From Thalassospira sp. TSL5-1 (lineage in GTDB: Bacteria > Pseudomonadota > Alphaproteobacteria > Rhodospirillales > Thalassospiraceae), in assembly GCF_001907695.1 (NCBI RefSeq), contig NZ_KV880637.1, positions 1,674,001 to 1,738,000 of the forward strand: a DNA stretch of 64,000 bases, given 5' to 3'. Under the pieces are notes generated by a model. It did no database searches. It was not told the DNA's origin and saw only the letters and a list, made by a program, of their open reading frames with translations. The position numbers and the translations under genes are program-made. Shown piece after piece: positions 18,497-24,654 of this stretch. Position 1 is the first letter of the stretch; each line of letters opens with the position of its first letter.

Positions 18497-18946
18497 ATGA
18501 TCTCCTTTCCCGTACTCTCACTGAAAACGCTACCTCCCGCCGAATTAGACAGACTATCCCAACATTTCCAGTACTTAGCCGATACTTGCGCAGACTTTGC
18601 AAAGGCAAATCGCAAGCGCGACCATCACACAGCATACGTGCGCGATTATCGCAAGCAAATTGACGCGACCGTAGACGCGATACGCGCCAAGATCGACAAG
18701 GGCCTTGATGAAGCTACCGCTCTACGTAAAGTTGTGGCAGAGACCCGCCTTCCAGAGGCAACAATTTTTGCAAGATGGCGGTTGCATAAAAAGCGAAAGA
18801 CCCGTGATTATGTCAAATTACGGGGTCAAAAAATCATGCAACTGAAGCGACGCGGGCACACGAATAAGGAAATCGCACAAAAAATCGGCCTATCCGCAAG
18901 TCAGATAGGCCGCATCATTGCCAAAATTTCGGTCGAAACGGGTTAA
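18497..18946 (+). CDS. element-encoded DNA-binding protein with C-terminal HTH
   Basis: 149 residues. The N-terminal half is helical and charged (PPAELDRLSQHFQYLADTC, then repeated basic/acidic heptads to about 85). The C-terminal part (about 108-145) is a resolvase/sigma-region-4 style helix-turn-helix: MQLKRRGHTNKEIAQKIG, then SASQIGRIIAKI. There is no good ribosome site. In the circular element its ATG would lie 5 nt behind the stop of the extended repressor frame, so it was probably designed to be translated by coupling with it. In the integrated form that link is broken and the gene lies behind host DNA. Its stop overlaps the convergent holin gene by 4 nt. Function unknown; a regulator of lytic genes is likely. 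Confidence 0.78.
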   Translation: MISFPVLSLKTLPPAELDRLSQHFQYLADTCADFAKANRKRDHHTAYVRDYRKQIDATVDAIRAKIDKGLDEATALRKVVAETRLPEATIFARWRLHKKRKTRDYVKLRGQKIMQLKRRGHTNKEIAQKIGLSASQIGRIIAKISVETG

Positions 18947-19170
18947 CGTCCGCCCTTTTCGTGCATGAAGATCGACAGCAGACCAAACAGACCTGCGCCG
19001 ATGGCGGTTGCATAATCGCCCTGGGCGATGGCATGGCCCGCATTCGTGACGGTATCTGCAATCGCCGGGGCTTCGTTGATTTTCCCCAAGACACCCACCG
19101 ACGTAATCACACCGGCAAGCCCTGCATAAGTGGACGGTTCCTTGAGACGGTCTTTCACTTTTTCCCACAT
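18943..19170 (-). CDS. putative holin, 75 residues
   Basis: Starts MWEKVKDRLKEPSTYAGLAG, which resembles small alphaproteobacterial phage holins, then has hydrophobic stretches (about 15-33 and 50-68: IGAGLFGLLSIFMHEKG) and a basic end. It is the last gene of the leftward virion block and lies next to another small membrane protein and near the SleB-type hydrolase, so a role in releasing that enzyme is plausible. GGGGAG lies upstream of the start. The assignment rests on form and position. Confidence 0.72.
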   Translation of the reverse strand: MWEKVKDRLKEPSTYAGLAGVITSVGVLGKINEAPAIADTVTNAGHAIAQGDYATAIGAGLFGLLSIFMHEKGGR

Positions 19171-19172
19171 TC

Positions 19173-19301
19173 TTAATGCTCCCCTGAAAGCTGGATTTCG
19201 AGTTTCAACAAGCGGCGATCAAACCGCCACATGATCAGCACAAGGGCGATAGACGCGAGATTTCCGCCCCCCTGCAAGATTTCGGCAATTGGCAAATCCA
19301 T
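19173..19301 (-). CDS. 42-residue one-helix membrane protein (possible holin partner)
   Basis: Too short for routine gene calls. ATG at 19301 overlaps the end of the upstream gene, and the stop is 3 bp before the next gene. Sequence MDLPIAEILQGGG, then a helix NLASIALVLIMW followed by FDRRLLKLE and a charged tail. A single helix followed by an arginine-rich amphipathic tail is common in small holin-like or lysis-accessory proteins. The tight overlap with both neighbours is the main support that it is real. Confidence 0.65.
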   Translation of the reverse strand: MDLPIAEILQGGGNLASIALVLIMWRFDRRLLKLEIQLSGEH

Positions 19302-19304
19302 AGC

Positions 19305-19454
19305 TCACCATTTTTTCATGTATTTGCCAGCCAGATAGATGCCGCCGCCGATCAGGGCCGCATTACCGACCTTTTGCGCGGCGTCACTGGCAAGCCAGAC
19401 CCCACCACCACCGACAACCACACCGATAGCAACCCCGATAAGCAATACCGGCAT
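19305..19454 (-). CDS. 49-residue glycine-rich membrane protein
   Basis: ATG at 19454 shares its A with the stop of the preceding 31-residue gene (TAATG). The protein MPVLLIGVAIGVVVGGGGVW continues with an Ala/Gly second half (AALIGGGIYLAGKYM) and ends KKW. Two short hydrophobic segments with Gly repeats suggest an integral protein of the internal virion membrane, as in PM2. Its stop overlaps the next start. Function unknown. Confidence 0.68.
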   Translation of the reverse strand: MPVLLIGVAIGVVVGGGGVWLASDAAQKVGNAALIGGGIYLAGKYMKKW

Positions 19455-19549
19455 TACTTGCGGCCTTTGGCCTTGACCACGCGCCCGCCTTTAGCGAAAC
19501 GATAGCCTTTTTTCAGTCGTCCGTTTGATTTCAAGCCAGTCTTGGCCAT
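19454..19549 (-). CDS. 31-residue strongly basic protein
   Basis: Start at the ATG at 19549, 10 nt behind a GGGGG ribosome-site element. An ATG 4 nt earlier is too close and opens only seven codons. The product MAKTGLKSNGRLKKGYRFAK continues GGRVVKAKGRK: 12 of 31 residues are Lys or Arg and no acidic residue is present. Such a protein could neutralise or condense packaged DNA, or sit on the inner face of the virion membrane. This is inference from composition only. Confidence 0.65.
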   Translation of the reverse strand: MAKTGLKSNGRLKKGYRFAKGGRVVKAKGRK

Positions 19550-19599
19550 GTCATTTTCCCCCTTATTGATCGTCTGCAATCGCAACCCCAAGCGCACGA

Positions 19600-19869
19600 T
19601 TACCCCCTTTTAAAACTTGCCATGACCATCAGAGCCCCGGCGACAAGCAGGCCGATTAACGGCCAATTGATCACGGTCTTTTCGATACCGACCACAAGCG
19701 GCGTGTCATTGCCCTCAAACGGGCCCGGCGTTGCGTTCGGCTCTTTTTCATAGGCGGCGACCTCTTCCGCCATGTTAATGCAGGCGGTTTGATCCAGTGC
19801 GTTGCAGGCCAACCATTTACCGTTTGCATATTCGACCGCGTGTAAGTCTGGATCGTAATAGACCGCCAT
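19600..19869 (-). CDS. 89-residue C-terminally anchored membrane protein
   Basis: N-terminal soluble part with two cysteines (YYDPDLHAVEYANGKWLACN, then LDQTACINMAEE), an acidic linker rich in Pro/Asn, and one C-terminal helix (INWPLIGLLVAGALMVMASF) followed by KRG. Start codon follows GGGGGAATA. The N-out, C-anchored form repeats in several genes of this block and suggests virion-membrane proteins facing the capsid shell. No family recognised. Confidence 0.72.
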   Translation of the reverse strand: MAVYYDPDLHAVEYANGKWLACNALDQTACINMAEEVAAYEKEPNATPGPFEGNDTPLVVGIEKTVINWPLIGLLVAGALMVMASFKRG

Positions 19870-19878
19870 TATTCCCCC

Positions 19879-20394
19879 TTACGCCCGATAAAAGGCATGT
19901 CGGCCAATGTCGATAAGGTGGCTCATTGTTTGCGCCCAACTGGGTAAAACCACGTTGGGATTGAAATAATGATCCGCGCCCCCGGTAATATCTGGCAACG
20001 TGCCAGCAACCGCACGGGCGGCAATCTGCAAGGCTTCTGCAAAGGCCGGGTTGTTCGTGGTTACGGCATGGGCCGGTTGATAGTTCGGATCGCCTTTTGT
20101 CCAGGCCGTAAACTGGCCTTTTTTCTGGCAGACTTCGACAACGGTTTTGCCGTACCAAGTCTGTTTTGCAACCCGGTTCATCACCACGTTCGCCACGGCC
20201 TGCATACCGCGAGTGCCCTCGCCGCGTGCCTCGCCCCAGATCGTGCGGGCGAGGATGTCAACATCTTGCGCCGTGCGACCGGGATTTGACCCGACGTCAT
20301 AGTTTGACGGTTCGGTAGCGCCCGACCGTGCGGCCATGAAAGCGGCATAGGCAAGCCCACCGGCACCGATTAGCAAAAGTGCATCTTTATTCAT
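19879..20394 (-). CDS. SleB-type cell wall hydrolase (virion entry or lysis enzyme)
   Basis: 171 residues from the ATG at 20394, which overlaps the upstream gene by 8 nt. A longer frame upstream is only the shadow of that gene. A single N-terminal helix (DALLLIGAGGLAYAAFMAA) precedes a Hydrolase_2 domain: ILARTIWGEARGEGTRGMQAV with the conserved Glu, VVMNRV, GQFTAW and DHYFNP...PSWA. The family cleaves peptidoglycan. The membrane anchor suggests that the enzyme is carried in the virion membrane for entry, or is exported for lysis. Confidence 0.88.
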   Translation of the reverse strand: MNKDALLLIGAGGLAYAAFMAARSGATEPSNYDVGSNPGRTAQDVDILARTIWGEARGEGTRGMQAVANVVMNRVAKQTWYGKTVVEVCQKKGQFTAWTKGDPNYQPAHAVTTNNPAFAEALQIAARAVAGTLPDITGGADHYFNPNVVLPSWAQTMSHLIDIGRHAFYRA

Positions 20395-20662
20395 TTGGCG
20401 CGGCCTCCGGTTCGGGTTTTGGCAGTTCAACCATTTCCCTCTTAATGACCTTTTCGGCACCATCAGCGAAAATTTCGGTTGTGACCCGGCGACCGTCCGG
20501 AAACTGATCGACGCGACCCCCGACAACATCGTCGGGACCGGGTGCAGCAGGTTCAAAAACCGCCATGTCCTGTTTAACGCTGGCAACGATTTCAGAAAGC
20601 GGGCGGTCGTCGCCCTGGCCCCGCAATTGATAGGCCAACTGCATGATTTCCATGTTTGTCAT
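20387..20662 (-). CDS. 91-residue hypothetical soluble protein
   Basis: ATG at 20662 overlaps the stop of the spike-candidate gene (ATGA). The N-terminus is helical and acidic (MTNMEIMQLAYQLRGQGDD, then PLSEIVASVKQDM). It is followed by a Pro/Asp-rich stretch and a short beta-like part (VTTEIFADGAEKVIKREMV) with a Pro/Glu-rich tail. No helix spans the membrane. It sits between the spike candidate and the hydrolase, so it may be an assembly or vertex-associated protein. Not recognised. Confidence 0.65.
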   Translation of the reverse strand: MTNMEIMQLAYQLRGQGDDRPLSEIVASVKQDMAVFEPAAPGPDDVVGGRVDQFPDGRRVTTEIFADGAEKVIKREMVELPKPEPEAAPNE

Positions 20663-21417
20663 CACAGATAATCCCACGTCAGTTGCAGCGAACCGGAATT
20701 AGAGCCGCTGCCAATAAAATAGACGCCGTCACCAGCAGGGAGATAAATCGGATCGCAATAGTTATAAGCAACTGTATAATTGTTATAAAATTGCAGTATT
20801 TTACGTTTCGTCGCGTCATTCCATGAAGACGGTGCGTCTGGACCGACAAAAACAGCGCAAGCATCCCCAGCGGCATTAGCTCCGGTAACCGTGCGAATAA
20901 TGACCCCATTCGTGTTAGATGCTGGGTCAAGCATCACAAACGGCACAGCATCTACGTTTATTCTTGACGCAAATGACGCGCCGACTTTGTGTTTTGGTGC
21001 TTTGAAATTGCTCTGATAACCGGTCTCTTCAAAGGCAGACCGACTAAAACGGTACCAATATGTATTATTTACATCACCGTTACCTTTTAAGGCGGCAAAA
21101 CTCTCCCCGGTATCAGGATCAGCAACGCGCAAAATGCCGGATGCAGTCAGGCGGTTGTCGTTGACGCGCCCCATCGCGGTTGCAATCTGAAACGTTACGG
21201 GCGTGTCGTTCGGGTTCAGCAACTGGATGCGTTTGAACTCGTAATCAAAATCCAGACTGACACCGGCAAAGAATGCAGAACTTGAACCGTCATCAATGAC
21301 GATTTCAAGGGCAGCACTTGCCTCAAAACAGGTAACAGAACGCCCTGCCCGCGTGATGGTGAACAGTTCGCCCGGCTGGATCGTCCCTGCATAAGTCTGA
21401 TAACGGGTAATGCTCAT
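20662..21417 (-). CDS. beta-rich protein, candidate vertex spike / penton
   Basis: 251 residues, the second largest virion-block protein. It has no membrane helix and a strongly beta-type composition: alternating hydrophobic and polar strands, many Asn, Ser, Thr and Gly (SGSGSNSGSLQ-type segments), and aromatic strands such as NTYWYRFSRSAF. Strand pairs such as GELFTITRAGRSVTCFEAS and TPVTFQIATAMG resemble jelly-roll or receptor-binding domains. By size and position in a tailless-phage gene block it is the best candidate for the fivefold vertex protein (role of P1 in PM2). No sequence family recognised. Confidence 0.62.
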   Translation of the reverse strand: MSITRYQTYAGTIQPGELFTITRAGRSVTCFEASAALEIVIDDGSSSAFFAGVSLDFDYEFKRIQLLNPNDTPVTFQIATAMGRVNDNRLTASGILRVADPDTGESFAALKGNGDVNNTYWYRFSRSAFEETGYQSNFKAPKHKVGASFASRINVDAVPFVMLDPASNTNGVIIRTVTGANAAGDACAVFVGPDAPSSWNDATKRKILQFYNNYTVAYNYCDPIYLPAGDGVYFIGSGSNSGSLQLTWDYL

Positions 21418-21425
21418 GTTTAAAC

Positions 21426-21794
21426 CTATTTCTTAAGAATTGCGGGCAGGATGAAGGCCGCACCAAGGACCGGCACGCCGATTTTGATCAACAGTTCAAG
21501 CGTGTTTGCGGTTTCCGACGTGTTGGCTTTACGCACTGCTTCCATTGCAGCACCTACCGTCTTGTTCGCGTCTGACAGCGCCCCGAATGTGCTCCCGACA
21601 ACAACGCTTGTCAGGTCAATCACATCGGCGGCAACGTCCCCGGCAAAGTCGAAGGCTTCCGGGCTGGTCGCGTCAATCGTAACGGATGCGCTACCACTTG
21701 CCGCGATAGACCCGTTGTCGGCCCCGGCCCGCTGGTCATAGTTCTGGCTGGTCGTGCTGCTTTTGCTGCTCGAATGACTGAAACCCGCGCTCAT
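21426..21794 (-). CDS. 122-residue Ser-rich, C-terminally anchored membrane protein
   Basis: The first 25 residues are Ser/Thr/Gln-rich (GFSHSSSKSSTTSQNYDQRAG). A mainly helical middle follows (FDFAGDVAADVIDLTSVV). The C-terminal helix (LLIKIGVPVLGAAFILPAIL) ends in KK. The start overlaps the stop of the GNAT-like gene by 4 nt. The same layout (polar N-part, terminal helix, Lys/Arg cap) is seen in the products at 22186 and 22435, which suggests a family of virion-membrane proteins. Function unknown. Confidence 0.72.
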   Translation of the reverse strand: MSAGFSHSSSKSSTTSQNYDQRAGADNGSIAASGSASVTIDATSPEAFDFAGDVAADVIDLTSVVVGSTFGALSDANKTVGAAMEAVRKANTSETANTLELLIKIGVPVLGAAFILPAILKK

Positions 21795-22207
21795 ACCAGA
21801 ACCTTTCTCATGACCGTTTTCGCAACGGTGTAGCCCTGTTTTTTCATCTTATGCACCAAGCCGGGGCGATGCGTTGGCGCGTCAACGGCCCGACAACCCA
21901 GCTTTTTCGCCCATGCTTCAAGGGCCGGCATACAGGTCTTAACCAGATCAACCCCGGCCAAATGGCTATTGGCGCATTCAATGATAAAATATTTGCCGTC
22001 CCCGCCCTGCTCGATGCGGACAAGCAGGGTGCCAATGCGTTCGCCCCTGGCCTCGACCGCGAGAATTGCGGCGCGACCGCTTTCAACATCATTGCGCAAT
22101 CCGTCAAGACCCGCCGGGCATTCAGGCAGGACAACGGGGCGGATATGGTCCGCCGCCGTTTGATCCCACTGTGACAGGCCGATGTTTATTTTTTCAGGAC
22201 CAGCCAT
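21791..22207 (-). CDS. GNAT-like protein within the virion gene block
   Basis: 138 residues from the ATG at 22207, which has GGGGGGAG 4 nt upstream (an earlier ATG at 22231 lacks this). The chain shows the order of a GNAT fold: GLDGLRNDVESGRAAILAVE, then RIGTLLVRIEQ (beta 2-4), KYFIIECANSHLAG, a helix ALEAWAKKLGCRAVD and the terminal strand-helix HKMKKQGYTVAKTVM. The classical acetyl-CoA loop (R/Q-x-x-G-x-G/A) is not obvious, so it may be a catalytically changed or purely structural member. GNAT-like genes also occur in structural blocks of some tailed phages. Confidence 0.6.
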   Translation of the reverse strand: MAGPEKINIGLSQWDQTAADHIRPVVLPECPAGLDGLRNDVESGRAAILAVEARGERIGTLLVRIEQGGDGKYFIIECANSHLAGVDLVKTCMPALEAWAKKLGCRAVDAPTHRPGLVHKMKKQGYTVAKTVMRKVLV

Positions 22208-22425
22208 GCCACTCCCCCCATAACAATCCAAGGCACAACGGACGCAATCAGGTTGACCGGCGTTTGAGCCGCGCCACCGACTGAAAACGGGGCCGTATTG
22301 TAGGAATAAATATGCCCGCTATCGGCTTTGCTGCCCGCCGTGGCATGGCTGGTCGTGTCGATAAACGAACCGCCACCCCCGCCAGCCATGCCGCCGCCGA
22401 ACATGCTCATAAGACCCTGAAACAT
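22186..22425 (-). CDS. 79-residue Gly-rich, C-terminally anchored membrane protein
   Basis: Start after GGGGGCGAAC. The N-terminus (MFQGLMSMFGGGMAGGGGG) is a Met/Gly-rich hydrophobic stretch, the middle is Ser/Thr/Ala-rich, and one helix (VNLIASVVPWIVMGGVAWLVL) ends in KK. It overlaps the next gene by 22 nt. It probably belongs to the lipid membrane under the capsid. No family recognised. Confidence 0.7.
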   Translation of the reverse strand: MFQGLMSMFGGGMAGGGGGSFIDTTSHATAGSKADSGHIYSYNTAPFSVGGAAQTPVNLIASVVPWIVMGGVAWLVLKK

Positions 22426-22434
22426 GTTCGCCCC

Positions 22435-22737
22435 CTATTTGCGCCCTCGCGTGATCAAGATCATCCCCGCCAGCAGTGCCACGCCAACGCCGATGTAAAG
22501 CCCAAGATTGGGATTACTGGCTTGCACCGGGGCAGCCGGATTTGACCAACCGCTGTTATAGTTCTCACCATCGGCATAATTGTTGGAATTGCTGGCATTG
22601 TTTTCCCCGCCAAAGGTGTTTTGCCAATCGGAATAGGTCGAAAAGACCGCATCTTTGGCCTGTCCAAAATACTTAAACAGGTTGTCTAATGCGCCTTCCC
22701 AGCCCCCCGGACTGGTCTGATTGTCTTGTTCTGCCAT
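22435..22737 (-). CDS. 100-residue C-terminally anchored membrane protein
   Basis: ATG at 22737 with GGGGGGATCAC directly before it (an upstream ATG at 22773 has no site). Acidic N-part (AEQDNQTSPGGWEGALDNLF), an Asn/Tyr/Gly-rich middle (NNASNSNNYADGENYNSGW), then one helix (LGLYIGVGVALLAGMILI) and TRGRK. It follows directly after the capsid gene. The low-complexity Asn-rich part suggests a flexible link between membrane and shell. Function unknown. Confidence 0.72.
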   Translation of the reverse strand: MAEQDNQTSPGGWEGALDNLFKYFGQAKDAVFSTYSDWQNTFGGENNASNSNNYADGENYNSGWSNPAAPVQASNPNLGLYIGVGVALLAGMILITRGRK

Positions 22738-22788
22738 GTGATCCCCCCAAGGCAAGCCGGAGTGCATAAGCACCCCGGCCTATTCCGA

Positions 22789-23607
22789 TTAGGCAGCAAC
22801 CGCCCCGCGCACTTCTTCGGTGTACAGGTTGAAATTGCCGGTCGCGCCCATTTCAAGGCGTACCCGGAAATCTTCCAGCAGCATCGGTAGCATGTCTGAA
22901 AGCCGATCACTTTCCACCATGTCAATGTGCGTGAAACCGGGCTGCCATACCTTGCCGGTCTGGATGGCCGTTGCCTCGCCCACTACCCGGTCAAAATCGC
23001 GGATAATGCGCTGGTTTGCTTCAAGCTGAACGCTCGAAATCTGATCAGTGCTGATGTGCATTGCCAGCAGGTTGTAGGACGTGCGCGGCAAATCCTGCAA
23101 TTCGCGGGTGCCTTGGTTGCCAACGTTAAACGGATATTTCTTGATCGCGTAAAACTGGCCGAGCGGCGTATTCGGCCCGATCCGGGCATAAACCACCAGT
23201 CCCGGGGACGTCACACCGTCCTTGATGTCAATTTCAAGCGAAAGCGACTGAATATCCGCCGTGCCGATGGCCGGGGCATCCTCACCAGCCGCTGTGCGCT
23301 GTGACGGATTAGCAAACATCAAGGGCAAGGCACCGGCTTTAACCGTCTGCCCTTTATATTTCAGGATCACGGCGAGATCAGCCGCATCAACGCGGATGCT
23401 TTCCTGTCCGTCGATATACAAGCGAATTTCGCCGATCACATCGCCCAAGCTGGAAACCGGCACGTCAACAATGCCGCTGCCAAGGTCCGCACGGATGCGT
23501 AGCATAAGCTGATAATACGTAATGCCCAGCGGCAGATTGAAAGTGGCCGTCTGGCCCGCACCAATGCCCGAACCGTTCGGCATTTTCTTGAAAATTCGTG
23601 TGGTCAT
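22789..23607 (-). CDS. major capsid protein, double jelly-roll, PM2 P2-like
   Basis: 272 residues (PM2 P2 has about 269). Compared with P2 as I remember it, the same landmarks occur in the same order. There is an early strand pair with LPxGxTY (FNLPLGITYYQLMLR, residues 24-37), an IRLYIDG strand (61-67; VRVELDG in P2) and a central segment with NxGTxEIxDLP (GNQGTRELQDLP, 163-174) followed by a hydrophobic strand with AxHI (LLAMHI). Near the end is DFRVRLEM (246-253; DLRLKID in P2). No membrane helix is seen. It would form trimeric pseudo-hexameric capsomers. GGGGGAG lies upstream of its start. The homology claim needs an alignment and structure prediction. Confidence 0.8.
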   Translation of the reverse strand: MTTRIFKKMPNGSGIGAGQTATFNLPLGITYYQLMLRIRADLGSGIVDVPVSSLGDVIGEIRLYIDGQESIRVDAADLAVILKYKGQTVKAGALPLMFANPSQRTAAGEDAPAIGTADIQSLSLEIDIKDGVTSPGLVVYARIGPNTPLGQFYAIKKYPFNVGNQGTRELQDLPRTSYNLLAMHISTDQISSVQLEANQRIIRDFDRVVGEATAIQTGKVWQPGFTHIDMVESDRLSDMLPMLLEDFRVRLEMGATGNFNLYTEEVRGAVAA

Positions 23608-23655
23608 CGCCTTGCGGCTCCCCCTGTTTTCTTTTCGTTATCTGGCCGCGCCAGA

Positions 23656-23778
23656 TCACATGTCGAAGCCGTCGGACGCCTGCTTAACAACAGAAATGCC
23701 GTAACCGACATTCATGATGTAACCGGCAACCAGAACCCCAAGGGCGACAAGGCCCACCGTCTTGATGTCTTTGGTCAT
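23656..23778 (-). CDS. 40-residue one-helix membrane protein
   Basis: ATG at 23778 after GGGGGAAAA. MTKDIKTVGLVALGVLVAGY is followed by IMNVGYGISVVKQASDGFDM. It has one helix (about residues 7-22) with a short polar C-part, and the same size and form as the small internal-membrane proteins of PM2. It lies directly upstream of the capsid gene. It was missed by length cut-offs, but ribosome site, context and composition support it. Confidence 0.68.
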   Translation of the reverse strand: MTKDIKTVGLVALGVLVAGYIMNVGYGISVVKQASDGFDM

Positions 23779-23795
23779 TTTTCCCCCGAAAAGCC

Positions 23796-23882
23796 TTACA
23801 CGTTGGCTTTGATGAATTTGTCGTAAATGACCATTGCAAGCACCGAAGTCGCAACGGTCACAGCGATTGATTTAACGTTCAC
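23796..23882 (-). CDS. 28-residue membrane micro-protein
   Basis: Starts with GTG at 23882, with GGGGG 5 nt before it. The product MNVKSIAVTVATSVLAMVIY ends DKFIKANV. It is a single helix with one basic residue on the inner side and a charged tail. It is the first gene after the terminator-palindrome block, so it opens the virion transcript. At this size only the ribosome site and position support it. Confidence 0.55.
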   Translation of the reverse strand: MNVKSIAVTVATSVLAMVIYDKFIKANV

Positions 23883-23903
23883 GAGAACCCCCAACTTTGC
23901 GCC

Positions 23904-23940
23904 GAAAACAAAAAAGCCCGGTCGCCTGTTGACAACCGGG
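23904..23940 (-). terminator. intrinsic terminator between packaging ATPase and virion genes
   Basis: Leftward strand: CCCGGT and ACCGGG arms with a loop of about 12 nt, followed by CTTTTTTG. It lies 73 bp after the ATPase stop and 22 bp before the first virion-block gene. It would stop readthrough from the early block unless overcome. A new promoter between it and 23882 has little room, so readthrough or a promoter upstream of the hairpin is implied. Confidence 0.75.
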
Positions 23941-23971
23941 TTACGCCCAAATTTTCGGGAACTCAAATCTA

Positions 23972-23988
23972 GGTAACGTTACGTTACC
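23972..23988. promoter_or_regulatory. 17-bp palindrome upstream of the virion genes
   Basis: GGTAACGTTACGTTACC is an inverted repeat of two 8-bp arms around one base. It is followed at once by a second, shorter palindrome-like block (CCTTACGTAGG, 23987-23997). It lies between the ATPase stop and the terminator. It could be an operator for one of the two element-encoded HTH proteins or a nicking/packaging site. Confidence 0.6.
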
Positions 23989-24012
23989 TTACGTAGGAAA
24001 AATCATGATTTT

Positions 24013-24654
24013 TCAGTTTTTTCCCTTACGGATTTCACCATCCTTTTCCCAAAGGTAACAATGGGGCAGAAGGCTTTGAATTTGTTCCGGTTTCACCCCG
24101 CCAAGTTCATCACACGCTGCTTTAATGTCACGCGGCCCTTTTTGCCGGAAAACATAAGTTTCGGTGCAATTGCCACGAAAATTTGTGTTTACGTTGGCAA
24201 TGCGTTGCGAAACGCCAATAATGTTAATTCCTGAATGACGACCGCGTGAGCAAAGATCACCAAAACCGCCAAACTTGCGCGGGATGCCGGTTACAGGAAA
24301 TGACGTGTGCATTTCCTCAACCAGTAGCGTAATCTGGCGATTGTCCCTGCCTTCAAAAAATGGCGTTTGTGCCAGTTTCAGCAGCTTGGACAATCTGTCC
24401 AGGGCCTCCATTTCGGCACAGGCGGGCGGCACATAAGCCACCTTGAAATTGCGTTTCCAGTTTCGCGCCATATATCGGCGCACCTCATCAATGGATCGTA
24501 CTGTGAAAACTCCTTTCACCTCGCTGTATTCGTCTTGGGTGTCGAAAATGACCGCCCGCTTGCATTTCGCAATCAGCGCCTTTGCCCGGCGTGATTTGCC
24601 GGAACCGGACCGGCCCCAAATGCCGATCCGTCCCGCGTCCGAAATCGCGACCAT
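24013..24654 (-). CDS. genome-packaging ATPase, HerA/FtsK superfamily (PM2 P9 / PRD1 P9-like)
   Basis: 213 residues. Walker A GRSGSGKS (14-21), a first acidic strand VIFDTQDEY (36-43), Walker B ITLLVEE (108-114) and a late GINIIGVSQR (142-151) with arginines before it (SRGRHSG) as in HerA-type ATPases. This small single-domain form is the hallmark packaging motor of tailless PRD1-like and PM2-like viruses, which pump dsDNA into preformed capsids at one vertex. A Zot-like protein was considered, but no membrane helix follows the ATPase domain. The start shares its A with the stop of the upstream gene. Confidence 0.85.
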   Translation of the reverse strand: MVAISDAGRIGIWGRSGSGKSRRAKALIAKCKRAVIFDTQDEYSEVKGVFTVRSIDEVRRYMARNWKRNFKVAYVPPACAEMEALDRLSKLLKLAQTPFFEGRDNRQITLLVEEMHTSFPVTGIPRKFGGFGDLCSRGRHSGINIIGVSQRIANVNTNFRGNCTETYVFRQKGPRDIKAACDELGGVKPEQIQSLLPHCYLWEKDGEIRKGKN

